From: an archaeon
GTDB lineage: Archaea > Asgardarchaeota > Hermodarchaeia > Hermodarchaeales > Hermodarchaeaceae
NCBI GenBank assembly: GCA_016550405.1
Contig: JABXGX010000073.1
Coordinates: forward strand, 1 to 7,650
DNA: 7,650 nucleotides
Direction of reading: 5' to 3'
Shown here: piece after piece, positions 1 to 4,830 of the stretch
How the letters are laid out: each line of letters starts with the position of its first letter
How positions within the stretch are numbered: the stretch's first letter is position 1
Position numbers and translations under genes: made by a program
Notes under the pieces: model-generated
The model's database searches: none
The model's input: only the letters and a program-made list of their open reading frames with translations
What the model was told of the DNA's origin: nothing

Positions 1-4
1 CCTC

Positions 5-272
5 CTACAGGTCCTCTCTTAATATGTCGGGCATGATGAGCGTTTTGCGACCCGGCGTTGAAGTGTGGACATCGTGGGTTGCCCCCACAGTCACATCTTG
101 ACGACACGTCATAGATCATGCAGGAGCCTGTCACATGCCGCATAACCTTCAACGCTGCTCCAGTGTCGCCACAAATTTGCACGAATCCTCATCAGAGGGA
201 TTCCTCAGATTCGTCCTCGATAGTGGCAATTATCCTTTCATTGCTAATAACAAAACGGAAACGGCGCCTCAT
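5..272 (-). other. Unresolved small reading frames downstream of coaD
   Basis: No gene can be called securely between the window edge and coaD. On the minus strand, ATG at 272 opens 26 codons ending at 192, beginning MRRRFRFVISNE and ending in an acidic tail, 11 bases after the coaD stop. A second minus frame runs from ATG at 112 to TAG at 5 (35 codons, containing DVHTSTPGRKTL). A third minus frame stays open from about 186 to the window edge and is rich in Cys. A plus-strand frame open at the left edge ends with TGA near 103. None has a convincing ribosome binding site and none is recognised. They could be remnants of one decayed gene broken by frameshifts, or chance. Confidence 0.2.
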
Positions 273-283
273 AAAGACTTCCA

Positions 284-793
284 CTATTGATTCGAAATGC
301 GCTGGTAAATAATCCGCCCATCTCGATCGATTTGCCCTGCTCGAATTCGCGTGGAGGAAATCGAAATTTGGTCTTCGGCTTTGACCATAGTCAACACCGC
401 AATGTGTAGAAGAGGTAAATTGTGCTCCAGTCGAATTTCATTGATTTCTTTGGCAACTGGACATGTGTCTTCACTAACTACAATCAAATCTAACTCGGGC
501 ATGGTGATTGCGGGTCCGTATTTATTACGTAAGGGGCGGATAATATAGCGGTCACTATACCCTTCGCCATTCAACCATTTTTCTAATTCAGTCCGGCGTT
601 CATCATAGCTAGCAATGATTTCCCAATCAGGTTTGTGTTTTACCATTCCTTGGGTTGTTAATCCGATTAGGACTTGTTTACCTAGTTCAAAGGCTCGCCG
701 GAGGAGGGTCTTGTGTCCCTTATGCAAGCGGTCGAATGTTCCACCAATAGCTGCCCATTCATATGGTGGTTCCGACAAGACACAATACCTCAT
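284..793 (-). CDS. coaD: Phosphopantetheine adenylyltransferase, archaeal type
   Basis: A 169-residue cytosolic nucleotidyltransferase of the archaeal/eukaryotic PPAT family (COG1019). It transfers AMP from ATP to 4'-phosphopantetheine, giving dephospho-CoA in CoA synthesis. The nucleotide-binding T/HxGH signature is seen as GGTFDRLHKGH at residues 17-27, and the second family motif ISSTRIRAG lies at 145-153; LDLIVVSEDT (101-110) fits the central Rossmann strand. Length is normal and both ends look complete. The ATG at 793 is preceded only by a weak purine stretch. The DUF1512 gene ends 63 bases upstream on the same strand, so the two are probably co-transcribed. The family assignment is firm; the substrate follows from the family. 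Confidence 0.92.
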   Translation of the reverse strand: MRYCVLSEPPYEWAAIGGTFDRLHKGHKTLLRRAFELGKQVLIGLTTQGMVKHKPDWEIIASYDERRTELEKWLNGEGYSDRYIIRPLRNKYGPAITMPELDLIVVSEDTCPVAKEINEIRLEHNLPLLHIAVLTMVKAEDQISISSTRIRAGQIDRDGRIIYQRISNQ

Positions 794-856
794 TTCTTGC
801 TCTGAGGTTCTGCTGAAAAAGCTTTACCACAAGCCAAGAAACGAAAAACTTTCGGT

Positions 857-1963
857 TTAGCCGATACCAACAGTGTTACCAATACCTGCGATAACGATTG
901 TGTCTCCTTTCTCCGTTAATTCCAAGATGTATTCTTTCATTTTTTCAATGACTTTTGGAATTGCATCCACAAGGGCTTTCTTCAGGGGAGTCAGGGCATC
1001 TTCCAAAGATTCTTTGATTACAATGGCGTCTGTAGGGATTTTATGCTCAAGACCAGAAATTTCCATCTTGTATTTTTCCACTCCCGCGCCACCAATTGCC
1101 GGACCGGCTCCCTCAATAACTTGGCCAGTATCTTCCCCTTCAAGTTTCAAACCGGCATCAACAGTGATAATTCGTGCAACTTTGCCTTTCTTGCGTTTGA
1201 CAACTTCCTCAATCCCTTTACCCGGTTTACCAACTTGGCTTCCGGGTCCTTCCGCACGAATGAACCACAAATTACGCCCTTCAAATTCACCAGAAAATGC
1301 GACTGTGTGTTTGGCAATTGTCTCTGGCTCATTGGCTTTGATTTCTCTGGCAAAATGAGCCACTGCAAGTGGACCCATTCCGTCACCAATGGGTTTTCCA
1401 TCAGCAAAAGCGCGAGTCGCCTCAAAGTAGGCTTTTGCCATTTGGAGAATCTCAGGCAGTTGCATCTGCAGCTGCATCGTGTAGTAAATGCTTTTAGTCT
1501 TTTTTCCGAGTAAATAGAAATGCCGAACTACCCGAAAGACATAGTATAGGGCATGGGCTCCGGATAGGACTGCTTCAGCATTTGCTTGTTCAACTGGAGA
1601 TGCCTTGGTTGCAATCTTTGCCACGTGTTCCTCATGTCGTACTTCCCTTACGTCCAACACATGCTCAAGTCGCTGAATATATCCCGCGGGATCTAAATTG
1701 ACTGGCTCAATCACAAAGAACTCGAGGAACTTGTCAAGTGTTGACTTGATTACCTTCTCTTCAACCTTTAAATCCTTGAACGTCTGGGTTGCGATGTTCC
1801 TTCCCTGTTTTGCAAGCACTTCAAGTTGCTTTACACCTGCCTCAGCTTGACGCTGCCAAATGTAGGACTGTAACCGCGTGCCATAGAGGTAGATGAACAT
1901 GAAAAAGACTAGAAAGATAATCTGAAAAATCCAGTTGAAATCAACGAGTGGGATTTGAAACAT
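857..1963 (-). CDS. DUF1512 family membrane-anchored protein
   Basis: A 368-residue protein matching by recall the archaeal DUF1512 family (about 370 residues), whose function is unknown. One N-terminal membrane segment covers about residues 9-27 (WIFQIIFLVFFMFIYLYG), followed by a basic, helical region and a long soluble, probably cytoplasmic domain ending in a Gly-rich tail (GDTIVIAGIGNTVGIG). The start is taken as ATG at 1963, because a Shine-Dalgarno-like AGGTGA lies five bases upstream; an in-frame TTG six codons earlier would leave that site inside the gene. The pairing with coaD on the same strand suggests one transcript but does not itself show a role in CoA metabolism. The family call rests on length, topology and overall look, without a search. 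Confidence 0.75.
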   Translation of the reverse strand: MFQIPLVDFNWIFQIIFLVFFMFIYLYGTRLQSYIWQRQAEAGVKQLEVLAKQGRNIATQTFKDLKVEEKVIKSTLDKFLEFFVIEPVNLDPAGYIQRLEHVLDVREVRHEEHVAKIATKASPVEQANAEAVLSGAHALYYVFRVVRHFYLLGKKTKSIYYTMQLQMQLPEILQMAKAYFEATRAFADGKPIGDGMGPLAVAHFAREIKANEPETIAKHTVAFSGEFEGRNLWFIRAEGPGSQVGKPGKGIEEVVKRKKGKVARIITVDAGLKLEGEDTGQVIEGAGPAIGGAGVEKYKMEISGLEHKIPTDAIVIKESLEDALTPLKKALVDAIPKVIEKMKEYILELTEKGDTIVIAGIGNTVGIG

Positions 1964-1968
1964 CACTG

Positions 1969-1974
1969 TCACCT
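1969..1974 (-). promoter_or_regulatory. Ribosome binding site deciding the DUF1512 start
   Basis: AGGTGA on the minus strand, five bases before ATG 1963. It decides between this ATG and the upstream in-frame TTG at 1981. Confidence 0.6.
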
Positions 1975-2060
1975 GTTGCAAGATAGTGTCGGAACGGATT
2001 CAACACGAAATAAAAACCTTTGCTTACAGTCAACTCACAACCCTTAAGACCGGAAAAGAA

Positions 2061-2180
2061 GTGGCGCAGTTCACACTTTTTCCGACACCTCTCGGATATC
2101 AGTACTCAGCGTGACGAAACCGGCTTAACTTCCGGGATCTGACGAGACCGGGTGTGACCCAGCTTCTATGACCGCGCCAC
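2061..2180 (-). rRNA. rrf: 5S ribosomal RNA
   Basis: The minus strand encodes a 120-nt RNA whose ends form a 10-bp helix I (5' GTGGCGCGGT with 3' ACTGCGCCAC, one G-U pair). Internal landmarks of 5S rRNA are present: CCCGGAAGTTAAGCC in the loop B/C region and GAGTACTGATATCCGAGAGG in the helix IV/V region. Length is exactly typical. No 16S or 23S sequence lies in the window, so this 5S gene is unlinked from the other rRNAs here, or they lie outside. It has its own TATA box, and a T-rich run (TTCTTTTCC) follows the 3' end on the minus strand. Confidence 0.92.
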
Positions 2181-2200
2181 CCAGCAGGATTCTTCCCCGA

Positions 2201-2209
2201 TATAAAAAT
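2201..2209 (-). promoter_or_regulatory. TATA box of 5S rRNA
   Basis: ATTTTTATA on the minus strand, centred about 25 bases upstream of the 5S 5' end, the usual spacing for an archaeal TATA box when the transcript starts at the mature end. Confidence 0.6.
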
Positions 2210-2281
2210 GTTGTGAACTCCTCTCAAAGAAAAATTGGTGGGCCGGCCGAGATTTGAACTCGGGACCACGAGGTCCCAAAC

Positions 2282-2311
2282 CTTGCGAGAAAAACAGAAC
2301 CCGTTTTCCTT
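2282..2311 (-). other. tRNA-Pro intron 2, anticodon stem, position 30/31
   Basis: 30 nt. Central helix TGCG (exon) with CGCA (intron end); 5' bulge AG^A, 3' bulge AG^G, cleaved after the second base. The inner helix pairs AAAAC with GTTTT. Sequence alone allows three equivalent placements; this BHB picks one. Confidence 0.85.
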
Positions 2312-2325
2312 CTCGCATCATACCG

Positions 2326-2354
2326 CTCTAGTCCAGCACAGGTTGTAACCGGAT
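2326..2354 (-). other. tRNA-Pro intron 1, D loop
   Basis: 29 nt, inserted just 5' of the conserved GG of the D loop (about position 17). Central helix is the self-complementary CTAG (exon) with CTAG (intron end); bulges TT^A and AG^C; inner TCC/GGA helix. Junctions are unique given the intronless copy. Confidence 0.88.
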
Positions 2355-2442
2355 AACTAGACTACCGGCCCGATGCGCGTATAGGAATTAGTGGGTACTT
2401 GATAAATCTTATCTAAGGCTGCAAGATAGGTGAGTTAATTTT

Positions 2443-3162
2443 CTACTGTGAAATTTTACGAAATACAGTCTCCTTACCCACCATGCCCTTTTCTGCTAGT
2501 CGTTCTTTAGTTGGAATCATTAGTTCAGGTTGTTGAGATAAAGGGGTAATCACTTTACGAAGAAGGCGTTGCCAATTCCAAACTCCGAAGGTTGCAATGA
2601 TGCTAATGATACTCACTAAAACGATCACAATTATTATTGTAAGGCTTGGTGGCATTACTTGCAATGAACTCACCAGAGGGATCAATGCCAACGGGAAAAA
2701 AATGGGAAATAGGGCGATTGAAAGAATTGCATATCTTTTCACACGACGTTGAGCACAATCTTGACAGGCTACTCCATCAAAGCCGAACATACCATAAGAG
2801 GAGGTTAGCGACTGTTGGATCCGTATCAACTCGTCTGAGCAAGCTAGGCATCCACAAATGGCACACCAATCATATACGACTCTTTCAAATTGACAAGAAC
2901 AAATACTCCCTTCAGGAAAGGGATCGCGGTGAATTGTCTTCGATTCACGATATAAAAATAATGTCAAGAAAAGAAAATACACACCCAACACAATCCAAAA
3001 CACGCTTATCCAATAATAGATCAAATCAAAAGTTAGGAGAAATACCCAACCCATAACCCACCCTAGAAGACCATTAATGAAAGAAAGGATAACCAGCACA
3101 ACTCCCAGCGTAATTGTGGTCTGATACGGCTTGTTGGTACTAAGCACCCAAAGTCGTTTCAT
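2443..3162 (-). CDS. Four-helix membrane protein with a cysteine-rich probable zinc-binding loop
   Basis: Not recognised as a named family. The 239-residue protein has two hydrophobic stretches near the N-terminus (about 16-46 and 48-71) and two near the C-terminus (about 144-166 and 173-196), so about four membrane helices. The 72-residue loop between the pairs has eight cysteines (C88, C90, C100, C103, C105, C108, C133, C136) in a C-x-C...C-x2-C-x-C-x2-C...C-x2-C arrangement that could hold two zinc ions, loosely like B-box or RING-type fingers. Basic residues flanking the helices (YRESK, RRVKR) suggest the loop faces the cytoplasm. Start ATG 3162 has a strong Shine-Dalgarno GGAGGG six bases upstream. 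It appears transcribed alone, with an AT-rich TATA-like stretch near 3194-3206. Confidence 0.8.
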   Translation of the reverse strand: MKRLWVLSTNKPYQTTITLGVVLVILSFINGLLGWVMGWVFLLTFDLIYYWISVFWIVLGVYFLFLTLFLYRESKTIHRDPFPEGSICSCQFERVVYDWCAICGCLACSDELIRIQQSLTSSYGMFGFDGVACQDCAQRRVKRYAILSIALFPIFFPLALIPLVSSLQVMPPSLTIIIVIVLVSIISIIATFGVWNWQRLLRKVITPLSQQPELMIPTKERLAEKGMVGKETVFRKISQ

Positions 3163-3168
3163 TCGCTT

Positions 3169-3174
3169 CCCTCC
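3169..3174 (-). promoter_or_regulatory. Strong ribosome binding site of the membrane protein gene
   Basis: GGAGGG on the minus strand, six bases before ATG 3162. Shows that this archaeon uses Shine-Dalgarno leaders for some genes. Confidence 0.75.
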
Positions 3175-3201
3175 TTCAGAACTATAGCTACACTATAATA
3201 T

Positions 3202-3236
3202 TTAAATGCAAATAGAGCCTCAGCCGGGATTTGAAC
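3202..3236 (-). repeat. Direct repeat, distal copy (tRNA-Thr 3' end plus flank)
   Basis: 35 bases similar to 4040-4073 with three mismatches and one single-base gap, running from the T loop through the acceptor and about 12 bases into the 3' flank (ATTT..ATTTAA). Same strand and orientation; the two copies start 837 bases apart and bracket the homing endonuclease relic. Confidence 0.65.
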
Positions 3237-3290
3237 TTCGGGACCACGAGGTCCCAAACCTCGCATCATACCGAACTAGACTACCGGCCC
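3216..3290 (-). pseudogene. Intronless chimeric tRNA: Pro(TGG) 5' part fused to a Thr 3' end
   Basis: The first 53 bases equal mature, spliced tRNA-Pro(TGG) exactly, with no D-loop or anticodon-stem intron. One extra A follows, then GTTCAAATC shared by both parents, then a tRNA-Thr 3' end (CCCGG CTGAGGC T). The result cannot fold normally: acceptor GGGCCGG does not pair with CTGAGGC, and T-stem strand CGAAG does not pair with CCCGG. The base after T73 reads CTA, not the CCA encoded by every intact tRNA here. No good TATA box lies 25-35 bases upstream, unlike its neighbours. It therefore looks like a dead copy. Its Thr end plus 3' flank best matches tRNA-Thr(TGT); the acceptor strand alone equals that of Thr(GGT). 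Confidence 0.85.
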
Positions 3291-3338
3291 AGCATTGAAC
3301 ATGGGATACTAAAGGGAGTTGAAAAACCTTTGCACAAT

Positions 3339-4018
3339 TTAGCTCTTCCGATACCCCATGCCCTCAGCTAACCCTTCAAACGGAAACCGAATGTAATAGT
3401 ACGGCTTCCCTTCTGTGTAATTAACCTTCGGAGGCCTTGAAATAATCCCGAAATGCTTCTTCAAGAGACGCACGAGCTGTTTCAGAAAACCTCTGTCCCG
3501 TTGTTTAAGCTGAATGCGCTTCTTTTGTCTCGAGCCATCGGTATCTATCAAACCCCACATATAATGTTTGAAAAGAGAAGCGTTATCTGCAATCAACGAG
3601 GGAACGCTCATCTTTCGTTTCTTTCCAGATTGAAAACCCAATTCAATGAAAAAGAAGAAAACCGCCGCACAGTTGATATTAATAGCGTAACAATTTTTCT
3701 TTCTTTTATCTCTATGAATGCGTGGCTGATAATGAAACAGTTCTCTGATTAGTACTAATAGCTGTTCCATGTATTTTTTACGCCCCACAACATTTACTCG
3801 ATAATAGTAACCCCTTTCTTTCGTTTACACTTGTTCAGGTTACCATCACCAGTAACAACACCCGCAAGGTATGCAACTTTTTCGCTAATCTTTGGGATTT
3901 TTATTCGTGTTTTTTTCGTGCAAATAAAGTCATTCTGAATTTTATGCCACACACGAGCTTCATTCAAAGCTTGGGAAATTACTTCTACATCTAAACTCTT
4001 CATTCTAATAGTTTGCAT
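3339..4018 (-). pseudogene. LAGLIDADG homing endonuclease, split by a one-base frameshift
   Basis: Two minus-strand frames make one two-motif LAGLIDADG endonuclease. The first (4018-3794, 74 codons) has YLAGVVTGDG at residues 50-59; the second (to 3339) has MWGLIDTDG about 77 residues into its visible part, followed by a basic C-terminal half. In the second frame the sequence before its GTG reads GYYYRVNVVGRKKYMEQL, typical family text, so the break is the loss of one G in the G run at 3811-3814; a fifth G would join the frames after KRKKG. The joined protein would be about 225 residues. The gene looks AT-rich. Such enzymes spread rRNA introns or inteins in archaea; here it stands alone between tRNA genes. 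An error in a short homopolymer or programmed frameshifting would make it intact. Confidence 0.82.
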
Positions 4019-4039
4019 CTAAAAATATCTAAAAACTCA

Positions 4040-4073
4040 TTAAATAAAATGGAGCCTCCGCCGGGATTTGAAC
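4040..4073 (-). repeat. Direct repeat, proximal copy (3' end of tRNA-Thr(TGT) plus flank)
   Basis: 34 bases covering the T loop, acceptor strand and 3' flank of the intact tRNA-Thr(TGT). Partner of 3202-3236. A complete tRNA at one end and a 3' fragment at the other resembles attachment-site duplication by an integrating element. Confidence 0.6.
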
Positions 4074-4124
4074 CCGGGACCGTTGGCTTACAAGGCCAAT
4101 GCACCACCACTATGCTACGGAGGC
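4050..4124 (-). tRNA. tRNA-Thr(TGT), intronless
   Basis: 75 bases including encoded CCA. Acceptor GCCTCCG/CGGAGGC with T73, anticodon stem TTGGC/GCCAA around CTTGTAA (anticodon TGT), T arm CCGGG TTCAAAT CCCGG. D stem GCA/TGC. No room for an intron. A TATA-like ATTAATC (4151-4158, minus strand) lies about 31 bases upstream. The homing endonuclease relic starts 32 bases downstream. Confidence 0.95.
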
Positions 4125-4171
4125 TTAGTTTCAGTTAGACATACACGGTAGATTAATTCTTCGGAGGGGTG

Positions 4172-4324
4172 TGGTGCGGGGGCCGGGCTTCGAACCCGGG
4201 AACTCCTACGAGACAGGATCTTAAGTCCTGCGCCTTTGACCAAGCTTGGCTGTGGGGTCTCCACTTGGGGAGATACCCCCGCGGCTTGGTTGTTGCGGGC
4301 GCTGACCCTTGGACACGCCCCCGC
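4172..4324 (-). tRNA. tRNA-Leu(TAA) with an intron in the 5' acceptor/D-arm region
   Basis: A 153-base gene with encoded CCA. Acceptor GCGGGGG/CCCCCGC, A73; anticodon stem CAGGA/TCCTG around CTTAAGA (anticodon TAA); a 14-nt variable arm, as expected of a class II tRNA; T arm CCGGG TTCGAAG CCCGG. A normal D arm (GCC AAGCTTGGTCAAA GGC) appears only after about 65 extra bases, so the intron lies between the acceptor strand and the D stem. Removing 4252-4316 leaves 88 nt, the usual length. Position 8 is then C rather than the near-universal T. A TATA-like ATTTTAAG (4356-4363) lies about 35 bases upstream. Confidence 0.9.
4252..4316 (-). other. tRNA-Leu intron, probably position 8/9
   Basis: About 65 nt. 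Proposed BHB: central helix GGGG (exon) with CCCC (intron end), bulges GC^G and AC^A. Inside is a hairpin of TCTCC with GGAGA. An alternative D-loop placement (between CCAAG and CTTGG) gives a 63-nt intron but no 4-bp central helix and a poor D stem. Confidence 0.55.
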
Positions 4325-4423
4325 ATGTTGGTGGGGTGAGAAAGTTGTTTTGGTGCTTAAAATTGCTTCGTGTGGATGAAGAGACGAGGAAAGTTGGGAT
4401 AGGTTCAGATTCTAAGAATAATG

Positions 4424-4431
4424 CTTAAAAG
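4424..4431 (+). promoter_or_regulatory. TATA box of the Met-Thr tRNA pair
   Basis: CTTAAAAG centred about 27 bases before the eMet tRNA. It probably also serves tRNA-Thr(GGT), which begins 13 bases after the Met CCA. Confidence 0.55.
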
Positions 4432-4484
4432 GTACGAGCATGGGTTTAGTGCTGCCGAGGTAGCTTAGCCTGGTTGAGCGCCAG

Positions 4485-4516
4485 ACTAGTAACCATTCTT
4501 GGAGTATTAGGGTGAT
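4485..4516 (+). other. tRNA-Met intron 1, anticodon stem, position 30/31
   Basis: 32 nt. Central helix CGCC (exon) with GGTG (one G-U), bulges AG^A and AT^A; inner helix CTAGTA with TATTAG. Repeated ACT at both ends makes the junction ambiguous by three bases; this BHB chooses the same 30/31 site as in tRNA-Pro. Confidence 0.75.
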
Positions 4517-4523
4517 ACTCATA

Positions 4524-4572
4524 GGGCTTTGCCCCAGGGTCAGATTAATGTGATTGCTGGCGCACCGGAGAA
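4524..4572 (+). other. tRNA-Met intron 2, canonical position 37/38
   Basis: 49 nt. After CATA at the standard archaeal site; 3' bulge AA^A next to the anticodon stem; central helix only 3 bp (CTC with GAG) plus an A-G mismatch, so a relaxed BHB. GGGC TTT GCCC hairpin near its 5' end. Confidence 0.75.
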
Positions 4573-4594
4573 ATCTGGAGGTCGCGGGTTCGAA

Positions 4595-4620
4595 CCGGAG
4601 TCTGTTGGGCTTCGCGGAAT
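4595..4620 (+). other. tRNA-Met intron 3, T loop, position 59/60
   Basis: 26 nt. The T-loop TTCG itself forms the central helix with CGGA at the intron end; bulges AA^C and AT^G; inner helix CGGAG with CTTCG. Leaves a 7-nt loop TTCGAAG. Confidence 0.85.
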
Positions 4621-4650
4621 GCCCGCCCTCGGCACCATTCATTTGTTTGA

Positions 4651-4727
4651 GCCTCAGTGGCATAGCATGGTAGCGCATCGCCTTGGTAAGGCGAGGGTCC
4701 CGGGTTCAAATCCCGGCTGAGGCTCCA
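4651..4727 (+). tRNA. tRNA-Thr(GGT), intronless
   Basis: 77 bases including encoded CCA. Acceptor GCCTCAG/CTGAGGC with T73; anticodon stem TCGCC/GGCGA around TTGGTAA (anticodon GGT); T arm CCGGG TTCAAAT CCCGG. It starts 13 bases after the eMet CCA and has no separate promoter, so both are probably cut from one transcript. Its acceptor 3' strand is identical to that of the chimeric pseudogene. Confidence 0.95.
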
Positions 4728-4772
4728 CTCATTTTCTGATTACGCGATTTGGTTTTCCTAAGGGTATGATGA

Positions 4773-4782
4773 ATTTTTAAGG
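4773..4782 (+). promoter_or_regulatory. Probable TATA box of rpiA
   Basis: ATTTTTAAGG, about 53 bases before the rpiA ATG, which would put the transcript start near 4804 and leave a leader of roughly 27 bases that includes the ribosome binding site. Confidence 0.45.
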
Positions 4783-4819
4783 GTTGAAGAGTTGAAGTGC
4801 TATGCGCTTGATTGAGCTT

Positions 4820-4824
4820 GGAGG
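4820..4824 (+). promoter_or_regulatory. Ribosome binding site of rpiA
   Basis: GGAGG six bases before ATG 4831. It favours this ATG over the adjoining in-frame TTG at 4828. Confidence 0.75.
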
Positions 4825-4830
4825 TGCTTG

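Larger units (their letters stand above)
2236..2371 (-). tRNA. tRNA-Pro(TGG) with two non-canonical introns
   Basis: A 136-base gene giving a 77-nt mature tRNA with encoded CCA. Acceptor GGGCCGG/CCGGCCC, A73; anticodon stem CGAGG/CCTCG around loop TTTGGGA (anticodon TGG); T arm CCGAG TTCAAAT CTCGG. The D loop carries a 29-nt insert and the 5' strand of the anticodon stem a 30-nt insert. Removing both gives exactly the sequence of the intronless copy at 3290-3238, which independently fixes the junctions. Both inserts form canonical bulge-helix-bulge folds. A TATA-like GATTTATC (2402-2409) lies about 34 bases upstream, and 5S rRNA lies downstream on the same strand. Confidence 0.92.
4454..4637 (+). 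tRNA. tRNA-Met(CAT), elongator, with three introns
   Basis: A 184-base gene giving a 77-nt tRNA with encoded CCA: acceptor GCCGAGG/CCTCGGC, A73; D arm GCTT/GAGC; anticodon stem CCAGA/TCTGG; T stem GCGGG/CCCGC. Read with a single anticodon-loop intron, the anticodon would be AGT or AGA, with A34, which archaea do not normally use. The internal ACTCATA (4517-4523) supplies A31, C32, T33, CAT and A37 once a 32-nt insert before it and a 49-nt insert after it are removed, giving the classic CTCATAA loop. A third, 26-nt insert splits the T loop. 184-32-49-26 = 77. The body and A73 fit archaeal elongator Met; the agmatidine-type tRNA-Ile2, also encoded as CAT, is the alternative. Confidence 0.85.

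Noticed and set aside
32..110. C/D box guide RNA starting at ATGATGA (near 32-38)
   Set aside because: No CTGA box follows at a usable distance and no terminal stem was found.
873..1513. Long open frames on the plus strand opposite the DUF1512 gene
   Set aside because: Shadows of a recognised gene; no ribosome binding sites and odd composition.
2112..2140. C/D-like GTGACGA and CTGA pair on the plus strand
   Set aside because: They fall within the minus-strand 5S rRNA and are explained by it.
2011..3335. Shared AAAAACCTTTGC after 5S (about 2012-2023) and upstream of the chimera (about 3324-3335)
   Set aside because: A 12-base match in low-complexity sequence with no wider similarity; probably chance.
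4454..4637. tRNA-Thr(AGT) or Ser(AGA) with one large anticodon-loop intron
   Set aside because: Requires A34, which archaea avoid, and A73 does not fit the T73 of the other Thr tRNAs here; the CTCATAA solution with two introns uses normal bases at every position.
4412..4720. Open frames on both strands across 4412-4720
   Set aside because: They lie over the Met and Thr tRNA genes.
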